NCBI RefSeq assembly: GCF_031877795.1
Contig: NC_133933.1
Span: forward strand, 67,720,003-67,784,002
Length of the DNA stretch: 64,000 bases
Reading direction: 5' to 3'
DNA from: Strix aluco
Taxonomy: Eukaryota > Chordata > Aves > Strigiformes > Strigidae
A model generated the notes under the pieces. That model made no database searches and was not told the DNA's origin. It was given only the letters and a program-made list of their open reading frames with translations. The position numbers and the translations under genes are program-made. Positions 14,201 to 25,249 of the stretch are shown here, piece after piece. Within the stretch, counting starts at the first letter, position 1; each line of letters starts with the position of its first letter.

Positions 14201-17200
14201 AGACCTGGGTGTGTGGATGTGCCCTCCTTCTGTCTGAGTCTGGCTGAAGAGATACTTTTTCACCTGAAGAGAGATGTATTGTTAATTACTCACTATGTCC
14301 TTCCAGCAAGAAGTTGACAAGGGACAAGGAAGACATCTGCTGCACCTCCAGGTCAGCAGACCGCAGTAAGGCGTAGAAGGGTTCCAGATGCTCCACAGGT
14401 AGGGGGATGTTCACTGCAGGAATGAGAGGAAATGTTCAGGAGTCTCATCATTCACCGCAGTCACATTTTTCTCGTGTTGGTCTTAAGCCTCAGGTGCTAC
14501 CATACATAGGCTGAGTTGTATTCACCTTCATTTATATTCCATTGCTACTAGCAAAACAAGGCAAGTTTCCTGAAAAGGTTTTGTATAATCAAGTACTTCA
14601 AAAACATCATGGGAAGGGAAGCAATATGCCTCACTACCAAACAAGTCATTCTGCCCCACAGCAGGTCCTTGTCTTGTGGCTATCTGCACTTTATGTCCAT
14701 CAAAAAATATATGGGATAAAGCTATCAAGCCAAGTGCCAGAATATTCTCTTTAAAGTAAATTTAAAACAAGCAAATAAATAAATCCCAGCCTGCTTGTTG
14801 CTGGTATTTCTACACAAATTCTTGCTGGAATTTTGTTTGGCATATCTAGGCTGACTTCTAACCATTTACAAATTACTTAGGAGCCAAGCGCTCCCGCAGA
14901 ATTGGTGGGACAAAGAAGAACATTTCCTTTATAAATTTCCACTACAATCTGGGCTCTAAAGCTTTGTCCTCTTCCAAAAATTATATAATATAAAACTTTA
15001 AATGATCATTATGTCTATTTCCTTTCACTGTATTTTGACTGTGCTGGTCTCAGGAGATTCAGTATACATTGCATCTAACGACTTCAGGTTCTTCTGAGTT
15101 TTACAGAAGTATTACAATTACATAAATTACAGTCTTTTATAATCATGAGAGATATCTCCTCATAGCAAAACCCAGAATGACTTTGCCCACACGACAATGA
15201 CAGCATTTTCATTTTCCTTAGCAAACAACACAGCATGAAAGAAAAAAAGAACTTTGATTAATGAATCAAATGGAGTTTCACAGTTGGAAATAATACTTTT
15301 GTTTATAATTATGTGAAAATTTTCTAATGCCCTGAGATAACTTACTGTGCTGACTCATATGCAAGTAATAGAGGGCAGCAGACTGCTGTAAACCTGGGTT
15401 TTCTGAAAAGGCTAAGGTCCTCAAGGCTTCCAGAGGGTCCTTTCCAAGTGGTGACATTTCAAAACCTAAAGATGTACAATGACAGCACAGACTCAATTAC
15501 ACCCAAAAAGGGTTAGTTTACAAAAAGAAATTAAAATTTACAGACAATCAAACACATAAGGATTTTTGTACTGCAACAACTCCACAGAGCCCAGCTATTC
15601 TTATTCATGATTCCATGAGGAGAAGCAATAAATGACTCTGGAATAACCTGTCTTGGCAACGCCTCTTGTGAAGCTCACAAAGCTAGTGATTGGAAGCAAG
15701 ATAAATTATAACCTTTAGACACTTTTATGCTATCCAATATAAATGCAGGTGTTCTTGTTCTTCATAAAAATCTTTATCTTTTCCTGAATCATAGAAGATC
15801 TTTGTTATAATACATCTACTGAACACAGTGTTCTTAGTTATGAACTATAGAAAGAGTATATATTTCTAATTTACTACATTTTAAGTTCACTGTTTCCTGT
15901 CCTGGGCATTACAATAAAGGATTTCAGGGAATAGCAACATGGATTGCAAATGGGCTTGCCTCAGGCTCAAATTTCTAGCATGAGTCTACCTGTTCTCAAG
16001 TATGATAGTTCCCCTATGAATAAACCAGATGTTCAGCAATAGCCATCAAGTAATAGCAGTCATGCATGACTTTTGTAAGTCACTGTATAATGTACTTATA
16101 ATGTCTGGAATGGAGCAGCAGAGAGGAAAAAAAAAAAGGGCTACTGAACCAATGCTCAATAGTGTAAACTGTTGAAAAGGTAAGGTAGTATAAATTGACT
16201 GGTGGAGCACAAAATTATAAGATATTTTCAGACAGTAGATTAAAGCACTGCATTCAAGATTGAAATATCTCTATGAACAAGATCTAGCTACTTTACGTCC
16301 CATAGGATAAAGAGATGCGAAGAATGTGAGGGGTATGAGCTTTCATGCCTCAGTGCAAAACTCAGCCAATATCTCAAGCCATCAGAAGCTGCTGACATGT
16401 CGAGTAGCAAACTCCTACCTTCAGGCTTAGGTAAGTGGGCTTCACAGAACAACTGCTTCATATAAAGATCAATTTTGTTTAATAATTAACAATACACAGG
16501 GAAGGACTAGCCAGTGTGTGCAAGAAAAAACAAAAATCTCTTAATGTAGCTTAATTCTGTTCCTTAAACACTGACTATCTGAATCTCCCACATATCTGTG
16601 CATTTTTGTTTGGAAGAGTGATAAAGCAAAAGCCACTCAAAATCTTCATCTGCTTATAATATCAAGCATTTGCTGCCCTAGCTAACAGCTGAGTATGATG
16701 ATCAACCATGAAGTCTCTTCTTAAAACCAAATTGTCCAGATACTGGCTCCCTGCTTATTATCACCCATCCAGAACTGAGGATTGGCTTGATTTGTCTTGG
16801 AATAAAATACACAGGCGAGTGCTGAAGTAGGAGGGATGTGTCTTGGTTTTCTTTGTGAGGTTTCCCTGCCTCCACCCGTCCTGGCAGCAGGATTTGGCCA
16901 CTCAGAGAATTAACCCGGGTTCTTCTTCCTGGGTGCTGTGTATGTCCTATCACAGACATTGGGACCTCCCTGAGAGCACACGTTGTCATCTGTGAACTGC
17001 TGTCACAGAAGCTCTAGGCTCCCTGCTGCTGTACCCTAGCTATTGAGGATCCAAGACAGACCAGCCTTTTGAAGACCCATCTCAGAAAGGATTTCTCAAG
17101 AAAACCTACACAGTAGTCTTTTCAGAAAGCACCAGTGGGTACTGCAAATGGTCATTCTAGCCTCACCATTTTTTCCAGACGATCCCTTCATTGCACTTGA

Positions 17201-18799
17201 TCTATCAACTGAGCTGGGATCCTGCCAAGACAGTCTCTTACACAGTCAGGAGCATGCTAGCATTTGGAAGAACAAGTTCAGCCCTGGAAGATCTCCACCA
17301 TACATCAGTCTGAAAGATCCAGTCCTGTTCTGGATATGGACTTCAGGATTTAGCCAGTGCTTAATGTGCAACAATTAGTGAACCATATCAGCAGCAGAGG
17401 ACCCCCCACATTCACAGGGTAATGACACCAGCTAATACCAGCTGAGGCTAATTCACACATGTTCCCAACAACCAGCGTCAGAGCAATTATTCCAAAGGTT
17501 GTTCCATGACAGACCATTTCAAACAGCATTAACTGTGTCACACCAAGGAAAAATGTCTCTCCTGGTCCCCCTCAGAAGATGGTTTTATGTCCCCAAAAAG
17601 GCAAATGAAGAAATAGTAGTTTGTGTTCCACACCCTTCACATAAATGAAAGTAGAAAGCCATGCAATTTTGTGTAGTAGCTTTAGCCCAAAGTTGTTAAA
17701 CTTAAAGCAATATACCCAATTAGCTGTGAGACAAAGCAAAATGAAACATGCAATGGCCCCTGCCTAAACTTGAGACAAGGAATGTTTTAAGGTTGGACAA
17801 CTGACAAAACACACTCATCCAAGACGATATCCTATGACTGCAGGAGTGAAATAAGTTTTCCTATTGATATAGTTGTATCCTATGACAGGATAGAGAGGAC
17901 ATCACAAGTAGATTAACAGGGGAATTAGGCAGGTAGCCTGTAAAGCAGAGGAGATACATGAAGAGTTATGGATCTACTTTGATTCACGCAGAATCCCATG
18001 ATTGTGTTCAAGTCTTGTGTCTAAAATGTATGCACAAAAGCACTTAGGCAGACCAGTTTCTTGGAATCCTGGGAGCCCAATGGTGCTTGTCCCAGGGTGA
18101 TTTTGACCTTCCCCATGCAGACACCCCCAGCACAAGTCCAGGTGTTCTGCAGCCAGCCAACATGGATGTGCACAACTCAGCCAGGACCACATGGTGATTT
18201 GCCTGCTCACAGCTTGGCACTCATGTAGCACCCAGTGTTGATACAGCTTGTTTCCAGCTTTATCACCTGAGTGACTTCAAAAAATTAACTTCAGTTACTA
18301 GAACGAGTCACTTTTATGAAACATATTTACATGGGTTACGTATTAACAGTGGTGGCAGACTAAGAAAGTGACTGACAATTTCAATCTAGATCCAACTGTT
18401 ATGCCACTTGAGCCCTGGGTGTTCCATACACAAAGAAGATGCTCTGTAGCTCTGGCCTTTCCTACATCACCATGCCATGCCAGAGCAGTTCAGCCAGCAA
18501 TCTGTTTTCAACCCACAAAATCCATCTCCTTGTTCTTTCACAACCCTTCAGAGAAGAAACCAAGCCCTCTTACCTGTTTCAATATGCTGCAGAAACTCCT
18601 GTGCTGTCACCCTCTCATGAGGCTGCAGGATGGGCTTGTACAGTTGTCTGGCTTTAGAGCTGTTTTGTTTTAAGCAGGGGCATTTGCTTATCAGAGTTAA
18701 GCATTCCTTGATGCCATGCATCAAGTCGGAGGACATCCTCTGAACAAAGGCCACAAAGTCCCGCAGCAGCTGCATGCATCGTCCACACAGTTGACCCAT
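2126..18799 (-). CDS. VAC8-like armadillo-repeat protein, 3' partial
   Basis: Spliced minus-strand gene. Exons, 5' to 3': 18799-18574, 15465-15346, 14413-14294, 13117-12998, 6789-6667, 5658-5576, 4349-4224, 3399-3354 and 2259-2126. They total 1098 nt, exactly 366 codons, with matching phases, canonical GT-AG borders and no stop. Residues 1-75 form a basic, Cys-rich N-terminal part beginning MGQLCGRC (a myristoylation pattern plus Cys 5 and 8). From about residue 80 ARM repeats follow, with signatures such as [44 protein letters not shown] and [10 protein letters not shown]. These line up repeat by repeat with yeast Vac8 as I recall it. Known for Vac8: a vacuole-membrane scaffold for inheritance, nucleus-vacuole contacts and autophagy (partners Vac17, Nvj1, Atg13). 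A similar scaffold role here is inference. Yeast Vac8 has 578 residues, so about a third is missing beyond the window. Alternatives are another ARMC-family member, but the N-terminal lipid signal favours Vac8. Confidence 0.82.
3354..3399 (-). CDS. VAC8-like exon 8 (46 nt)
   Basis: A 46-nt exon found by looking for the missing Vac8 segment QATLALRNLASD. It encodes [15 protein letters not shown] with acceptor AAGCAG and donor GTAAGC. The phase 0-to-1 change is exactly what exons 7 and 9 require. Confidence 0.85.
4224..4349 (-). CDS. VAC8-like exon 7
   Basis: A 126-nt exon, phase 0 to 0, with acceptor CTGCAG and donor GTAAAG. It begins [13 protein letters not shown], the counterpart of Vac8 YYCTTALSNIAVD, and ends [13 protein letters not shown]. 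Confidence 0.87.
4905..5047 (+). repeat. Possible old CR1 3'-end fragment
   Basis: The order of phrases (ACATTTAAAAGAAATCTG, later GGATTTTAAGG, then CTCTGATTCATAG) resembles the tail of CR1-type LINEs. It is strongly diverged and has no target-site duplication that I can see. It lies in the intron between exons 7 and 6 of the VAC8-like gene. Confidence 0.35.
5576..5658 (-). CDS. VAC8-like exon 6
   Basis: An 83-nt exon, phase 1 to 0, with acceptor TGTCAG and donor GTATGG. It encodes [19 protein letters not shown], the first half of an ARM repeat whose second half is in exon 7. Confidence 0.85.
6667..6789 (-). CDS. VAC8-like exon 5
   Basis: A 123-nt phase 1-1 exon with acceptor TTTTTCAG and donor GTACTT. 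It encodes an ARM repeat with [20 protein letters not shown] and GAILNLTQS, matching the Vac8 repeat that contains RVQRNATGALLNMTHS. A CCTTCC-type tract lies just upstream in the sense direction (see the microsatellite at 6804-6842). Confidence 0.88.
6804..6842 (+). repeat. (GGAA)n microsatellite
   Basis: Runs of GGGA and GGAA units stand 15-55 nt upstream (in the sense direction) of the exon 5 acceptor of the VAC8-like gene. On the minus strand they read as a CCTTCC pyrimidine tract. Confidence 0.85.
7495..7615. repeat. AT-rich low-complexity tract
   Basis: About 120 bp of alternating TATA/ACTATA-like DNA with almost no G or C, inside the intron between exons 5 and 4 of the VAC8-like gene. 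Confidence 0.7.
8581..9134 (+). mobile_element. Solo LTR, avian ERV (ERVL-like), 554 bp
   Basis: Starts TGTTCTGG and ends CCATGACA, flanked on both sides by the 5-bp duplication GGCTC (8576-8580 and 9135-9139). It contains a TATA box (TATATAAA, 8825-8832), an ATTAAA signal at 9002-9007 and an ATT-rich stretch near 8970. No internal viral genes adjoin it, so it is a solo LTR. The 5-bp duplication fits ERVL-type insertion. It lies antisense in the VAC8-like gene and is clearly alignable with the inverted copy at 49.7 kb. Confidence 0.88.
11820..12890 (+). repeat. Degenerate LINE (CR1-type) fragment
   Basis: The frame at 12401 reads [10 protein letters not shown], the counterpart of the CR1 reverse-transcriptase C-terminal phrase [12 protein letters not shown] seen intact at 60.2 kb. 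Further stretches with stops (around 12015 and 12600-12700) resemble neighbouring CR1 segments. It is much older than the MTFR2-intron copy. The ends are approximate. Confidence 0.45.
12998..13117 (-). CDS. VAC8-like exon 4
   Basis: The third 120-nt phase 1-1 exon (acceptor AATAG, donor GTGAGT). It encodes an ARM repeat with [20 protein letters not shown]. The VQCN core is identical to the Vac8 repeat containing NVEVQCNAVG. Confidence 0.88.
13844..13938. repeat. 34-bp direct repeat with embedded perfect palindrome
   Basis: Two identical 34-bp copies (13844-13877 and 13905-13938) are separated by 27 bp. Spanning the spacer and the second copy is a perfect 12-nt inverted repeat (TTAACTTATGAG, 13881-13892, and its complement at 13899-13910) around a 6-nt loop. 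It is intronic in the VAC8-like gene. Confidence 0.92.
14294..14413 (-). CDS. VAC8-like exon 3
   Basis: A 120-nt exon, phase 1 to 1, between a CTGCAG acceptor and a GTGAGT donor. It encodes one ARM repeat including [20 protein letters not shown], matching the Vac8 motif LEPILILLQSQDPQIQ in position and spacing. Confidence 0.88.
15346..15465 (-). CDS. VAC8-like exon 2
   Basis: A 120-nt exon, phase 1 to phase 1, with acceptor TAG before GTTTTGAAATG and donor GTAAGT. It encodes the first ARM-type repeat ([20 protein letters not shown]), the counterpart of the Vac8 segment around [20 protein letters not shown]. Confidence 0.85.
15466..18573. other. VAC8-like intron 1
   Basis: A 3.1-kb intron between the start exon and the first ARM exon. 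No further exon is needed by phase and none is recognised. Small open frames at 16.7-18.3 kb show no family resemblance. Confidence 0.5.
18574..18799 (-). CDS. VAC8-like exon 1 (start exon)
   Basis: Codes for residues 1-75 and ends in phase 1 at a GTAAGA donor. The ATG at 18799 has a purine at -3 and G at +4 and gives MGQLC. An in-frame ATG at 18880 would add a 27-residue Leu/Phe-rich leader. That stretch looks like a translated polypyrimidine tract ending in an AAG acceptor just before the chosen ATG, so I prefer 18799. If this acceptor is real, a non-coding exon lies upstream. Confidence 0.75.
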
Positions 18800-19281
18800 T
18801 CTTGTTCCAAGAGCAGCACAAAGCAAGAGGAAAAGGAGATGGAAAAATAAGTTTCTTCTCAACTTGTCCACTTTTTGCACTAACTTGCTGCTTCAGTGTT
18901 TGTCCTGTCTTACAGATGTTAACACTACACCGTGTGCCACTGCTGTAAAAGCAGACAAGCTTCTGTGTCCAAAAAGCTGTATCACACACCAAGGCTGCTT
19001 TCTGCAGATCTCGCAGTCTACAAAATATTATTTAAAAGGAACCACAGTCTAACACCCTCCCTTTGCTTGAAGAAAAATGAAATTATGACCTAAACACATT
19101 TCGTAGAGCACAAATGGAGTTTAACTCCTGGAGCATCCACCAAAGCCTTCATGCGGCTAGAAAAGCTCTGGGATAATGGAAACAGCAACCTCAGTTTTTG
19201 TAAGGCAGCTTTCCACATGAAAGTAGGCACCACCTTGTCTGCATGTGTACAAGCTGCAGCTGCCAATGGGAAAGGAAGATC

Positions 19282-19312
<31 letters not shown>

Positions 19313-19735
19313 AACACACGAACAGGTTTTTCCAGTTTTTGCTGAAGCCCAGACCGGAACAAAGGCCCTGTTGGGCAAACAGCTCATAACTCAGTCAACT
19401 GAGACTGCAAATCATCGAGAATAGAAAACTAAAAAAAAAAAATAATATAGTGGCCAAATGAATTTAGAACTGTTTTCCTCCTGTCAAGCAAATCCTGCAG
19501 AGTGGGCTGGATAAGCTAGCAATGGGAGGATGCAAAAATCATCTGCCATTTTCATGCAGATAAAGGTAGCAACAGAAAAAAGAGCAATTCTCATTTTGCT
19601 CCATCCTTTTGCTTAATTCACCAGTCTGGTGCATGTGCCCACCCTTAGTTGAACAGTTTTACAAATGACCTTTGTCTAATTACTGTAGCATGAAGTGACA
19701 TTTGTAATATTCTTGAGGTTTCCAGTAAAATCTGG
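18800..19735. other. 5' flank of VAC8-like gene
   Basis: The first 100 bp read on the minus strand as a pyrimidine tract before the start exon. A 30-bp A tract lies at about 19281-19310. I recognise no genes. Confidence 0.5.
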
Positions 19736-20322
19736 TGAAAGAGCTCAAACCAATGAATTTCTGATTATGACTAAACTGTGATGCATTAAAGTTTTGCTTG
19801 TGTTTGTTTCCCAATGACTCCTCGACTGTTTTCCCTGAGCCTCTTTGTCTGTCTAGACAAAAGTAAAACGCCCCCTGTATAACTCACTGATAGCAGACTC
19901 AAAGCCTTCAATGGGCACTTGGGCAAACTAAGATAAGGGGAACTCGAACAAAAGGACACAGAGATACCATCTAGGGAGTACGATCTCCCCGATGTTGGAA
20001 CAAGACACCTGGACTTTACTTCACAGCGCATGCCGTGAAGAAGACCACGTACTTCCCTCGACCACTGAAGACCCTCACCCTATTTCTACTACGCATGCTC
20101 AGACTATGTAAATGACTTCTGGGAACTCATTATCATGAGACACCCCTTTCCAGCAAATCTAATGAATATGTATGATTTGTGTGTATGTAAACTGATGTCC
20201 CTGCTAGTTGGTGGGAGCCCTTATAGTGGAGAATACCCAGGACGGCCCCAGCACTGCTAATAAAGCATACCTGCTTTACAGTTATATTGGATTCTAACTG
20301 TTGAGTTAATTTCTTCGTTTCA
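19736..20322 (+). mobile_element. Solo LTR, ERV of unassigned family, 587 bp
   Basis: The ends are TGAAA and TTTCA, flanked by the 4-bp duplication CTGG (19732-19735 and 20323-20326). An AATAAA signal lies at 20259-20264 about 60 bp from the 3' end, as expected for R/U5. There is no internal sequence. A 4-bp duplication fits class I (gamma-like) integration. The body is unrelated to the two other LTRs in the window. Confidence 0.72.
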
Positions 20323-20326
20323 CTGG

Positions 20327-23300
20327 TTTGATTCAAGATCACCTTCATTAGGGAACCAGTAGGTACTGGTCTGCTGAGTGCTGACCACTTTTACTAACTT
20401 CTCTTTATCCATGGATTTGATGGATTTATTCTAACTATTTCATTTGACACATTTATTGGTAAGTTTTAGCCTTACCGTCCTTTAATAGATCTTAAGTTTC
20501 TAAATAAATCATGTTTGAAAATTAACCCTTTGTTTTGCACCCATCTCCAAACACTGATGAATAGGGTCTCCCGAATTTCACTGGTCTGTCCAGCTACTGC
20601 TATTTCTTCTCTTATTTACATATGATGTAATTTTCCTAAACACAAATACCACGCGGCACAAATAAACCCACCTACACCCACCCGTAAACCAAGAGGTATG
20701 AGACCTCTATTACACAATGCAATCCATTACAAAGAGTCAAGACTGATTTTTCTGGCTACTTTCTTGATCAGGTCTGCGAGCCCACTGAGTTCTGGCCTCT
20801 ATCTGTCTCCTTAATATTATCAAAAGCGAGGCTAATATTCCTATTTTCTCACAATGTCTTCTGGATCCTTTCAGTAGGGATCTTCTAAAGTATAGGGAAC
20901 CCATGTGATTGTCAGGTCCTGCTTCTGCCACTGTTTGCTCTTCACCTTTTGCTCATGATCTTCCACCCTTCAGCTTCCATCCTAAAAGCAGTGTGCAGTG
21001 GCTGACCACTGGGAATCCACTGCATATGCCTTCTGTCTCTTGCTCTGTCCTGTCTACAGAACTGTAAGGTTTAATTGTTGTGAGATTTTTTTAAGGTAAT
21101 TTGAGCTGTACTGCACTGAGATGAGCAAAAAACAAGACTGTTTCAATGAGGCACTTCTTAGTAATGACTGCATTTCTGTAACATATTCTTACTAAGCATT
21201 TGAAAATGTATTACAAACATTAAAACAGCTTTCCAATATATCTGTAAGGAAGATATTCCCAAAAGGGTTTAAAAACAAGTTTCAGTGGTGCTGAGCTCTT
21301 GTACCTGCATTTGAAATAAATGGGAGTTAAAGAAATACACCACACCTGAAAACTGGGCTATAATTTGCCTGAAGGCATAAAACTCAGGTGTCCCAATACC
21401 TAGTTTGATGAGTCAGTCAGGAAATTGTTCTTCTTTGATTTGAAACCACTACTACTTGAAAGCTAGTGTAGAAGCCTGGTTTGAAGGTCTTCAAACCTCC
21501 TCTGAATTCGCAATAGCTGCTGTAAAGGTTGCAACCATAAACCCAATGTTTTTGATTAGTTTCATGACCTAGATATGTTTCCTTATCTGATTGAACAAAA
21601 TGTCAGCTTGAGACTGCAGAAGTAGAAGGGGAAAAAATTAGTTGAACTGTTAAACCACTTTGCTTTTAACCTTCTAAAGAATATGTTCCAAATAGTAGAA
21701 GCCCCACATCCTACAACCTGATTTTTTTCCTTTGTAAAGCGTTAAAAAAAGCCTCCCCAAACCATTTCCATTCAGTTCTGTGCAAAAGAGACTTCCAAGT
21801 AGTAACCTTACTGTATGAAGACTATTTGGAATTCTGTATAAAATGCATTTGGAAGTTTAAATCTATTTGCCAAACAATAGATGTAGCTAAATGGCACTTT
21901 CAACAGAGAGCTTCCACATGTCCAGCATTTTATCTGCTGTATAGCTTCTCTGCAAAGGACAGAAAATACTGCTTTGGGCACAGTCCCTTAAGCATCCAAC
22001 ACTCGCAGTAGGTTTGTTTTGTTTTGAATTTATTCATTGCTAAATTCATCTGCCATTTCACTCATACAGCCTGCCACTGCTTGAACCACATCTTGTAATG
22101 TAAATTCCTTTATCTAGTTTGCAATGGTGCATAACTTTTGATTGCTCCAAAGTTGACTGGCACTGGAGAGATGTACACAAATACTCTAGACTCCTCTTTC
22201 ATACATTACCTAGGGCCTCTTCATTCTGACAGGCCCAAAAAACCTCAGACTCTGACATGAATATTGGAAAAAATGGGTCAACAACTTTATTTGAGCTATG
22301 GTAGCAAATGCTTCCCTCTTAAAGGAAGAAAATGGTATCTCCAGGTTCCGGATTTTAGAAATACGGTTATTACTGTAATTTTAATCAGTGGAAAGAGGAT
22401 TTTTGGGAGTATAGGAGAGAGGCAGGGATTGAGAAAGTATGGAGTCTTATTTAACCTGTGTGCCAGTCAAATAAGAAAAAAGGAATGCTTAAAAAGCAGT
22501 AAATTGAAAGAATATACTTATATTACCCAAGAATCCAAAACTTTAAAAAATGGAATCAATTAAATTTGTATTTTATGAATTTGTCCCATGTAATTTTTTA
22601 TTGCAACCTTTGTCTTATACACGTTTCTTTCTTCTCTCACCCTTCTGTTCAGGGGTGAGGAAAACACTGTACAGTTTAGAAAGCTGTTAAGATGACAGCT
22701 GTGCATTGCTGCTTGGTTAGCAACACATTTGATTTAAAAGGTAAAGTTTCCCCTAATACCTAGCAGGTCTTTATTGTCCCCATATCTGCAGTTGAGGCCT
22801 CCTTACTTGTAGTAATTCAGTGTGACTGCTCTATGAAATTTTGTGGCTTCAAAATAACAACAAAAACCAATCAACAAACCAAAGGTCTTAAGTTCTTAAA
22901 CTGAATCTACCATTGACAGAATAGTAAAATAAAATAATGAGTTAGAAAAAAATGGTTGAGGGAGCAGAACAGTTCTAAACCCTGAGTCTGATGAGTATAA
23001 CTTACATTACTACTGAGCTCTTTTAAATTATATATATTTTAAATATACCTTCTTTATATATAATAAATAGATATCTTTTAAATATGTATATGTGTATGTA
23101 TTTATGCACCATTAAGATTTCAGGAGGAATTCAGGCTGAACAGAAACAAACTATAGTCATTTAAGGAGGGAGGAAGCCCTTGATAGAAGAACTTGATAGA
23201 TCCAGATCTGTGAAAAACTGCCGGGAGTTACTTCACTGCATAGCTAGGCAGAGCCTTGTTTGCATTCATTGCAGTTTCTGTAGAGTATAAAGGAAGTTGT

Positions 23301-25230
23301 TCTCACTGCATCAAATTCCTTGGCTGAGGTATCTGCTCATCCTCACTCAGAGGGAGAGTGCCATCTACTGAAGCATCCCCTTTACACAGCTCCCTTGAGC
23401 CTTGTCCCACTCATAGATGGACAAAATCTACCCAAGGGCATTGTAAAACTGAATAAGGTTTTAACAGGAAGAGAAGCTGCTTTAGGTGTGAATCTCTATC
23501 ATAAAGTAACAGCTGAATGTAAAGGACCAGGCCAAAGACGGTTAAGTAACACCACTGACTTGTGCAAGGCAGTGCTTCAGTTTTATTAAGAGATTAAAAC
23601 CAACCTCATTCTGGGTTTCTTCACTCTTAACACATCTTTGGAATTGAGGTTACATTACTATTTTGTAACACTTAAGAGTTGCATTCCCTGATGGGACAAT
23701 CTGATTTCACTGCTATTAACCATGGCATGGACTGTCCTACTCATCTCCCCTTTCTACGATAGTGCTCAGATGTACAAGTACTCGTTGGACTCATTGAATA
23801 GCAAGGACATCTGCTAACAGTCAGCAAGAGTTTGGCTTGAGCCAGTGATGACACAGTATTATCGTGCTGCTTTGTCTTCATGTAACTTCCTGTTGCCTTG
23901 AACCGAAGTTTATTGTTGCTGTATTCAAATACAGCGGCACTTTGTGTCATGCCCAGAGCTACTATCTCCTATGATAATAAACAACACATAAAATGACATT
24001 ATTTGGCTTTATAGCAGAAGATAATGCCTCTAAAACATCAAAGGTACGTCAGAGGTACCTACGTTCCTTAGAACTTTGAACAAACTGCATACAAAAAAAA
24101 TCTGAAATGTTATGAGGTAAATTACCACTCACCCAAAGGCAGGGCATCAAGTGTTTGGAAAAGTGTATCAGCTTGTAGGACAGAGGTGAAGGGAGACCTG
24201 TCAGGTTGTGTTTCGTATCAATACCCTTAGAAGACCACTGGTTTGATGTTTCAAAGCACAGGTCCTGATGTTTTTGCTAACAAGGGGCTGCACTGAAGAA
24301 TCACACAGCCCATAGCTCAAATATCAATTTTTTGATAAAACAATGAGTGAATAAAACTTGAAACAACTTGCACTATTTGTCATTAGGCAAATATATTTGA
24401 AATAATTAAAATATATTTTCAAAAAGTTTCATATTATAGTTTGGTTTTTCTTCAGGGCTCATATTCTCAAATAGAGTGGAGAACTTAAAGAGTAGAAGTG
24501 ACTACCCTTTCTGTCCCACTAAGATATATCCCACATACCTCAGAAAATAGAGGAGGTCTCTGTCACTGAAGGGAAATGACAGGTCTTCAGAACCATTAAA
24601 AAATATGGTGGGTGGGGTAGGGGTTGTGTGCAGCCAAGTCCCACAGTTCTGTAAACCTTACTGGCCCTAGCAAGCTGGCTGTCTCCCACAAGTCCGTTAT
24701 CAAGCAGCCTCCACATTAATAGTGTCTTACTGTTGGTTACAGCAAAAGCATTAGCACATGTGCTGCACTTGAGGTACAGGGTTGTTACTCCTGTCCCTGC
24801 ATAAGGGAAAAAGCTTAAAAGAAGGAGAGAGGAACTTGTGTGTCTGTCCAGGCCAGGCTGTTCATCAGTTAACCACAACTGGTCAGAACTAGAAACTTTC
24901 ACTGTTTGTTTCAGCACCAGCAACTAATTGGTTGCTGCCTCCACAGGCGGCCATGTTTAAAGAATTTTGGAGCCTGAAGAAACAGATCTACGCAGTGCAT
25001 TACTTTCCCTATGGAGGAAACAGCAAACCAGGGTGTTTGTATCTGCTTCCCATCTCCTGTGCCTTCTTCCTCTACCAGTTGGTTTTGGCTGCCTCTCTGT
25101 CACTGTTCCCCGACTTTGAAAACTCAGTTAAAGTTTTGCATATGCATCCTTTCCTGCTATTTATACTTTCTTGCCTCAGTAATAATCTCCAACAGCCTTT
25201 TTAGGACCTACTCAGCCGACACAAATCCTT
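20327..25230. other. Intergenic DNA between VAC8-like gene and CpG island
   Basis: AT-rich DNA with short open frames in both strands. None shows a recognisable family or a set of splice sites. An AT tract lies at 23020-23105. Confidence 0.5.
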
Positions 25231-25249
25231 GTTCATCAGTCAATACCGT

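Noticed and set aside
18548..18880. Signal peptide on the VAC8-like protein
   Set aside because: The hydrophobic leader equals a translated pyrimidine tract. The internal ATG gives the Vac8-like lipidation motif.
19281..19310. A-tract as tail of a processed pseudogene or SINE
   Set aside because: No gene-like or SINE-like body precedes it and no flanking duplication was seen.
24932..25204. 90-codon plus frame with membrane-like stretches
   Set aside because: It has an acceptor-like CCACAG upstream but no recognisable family, no donor-supported partner exon and a location at the edge of the island.
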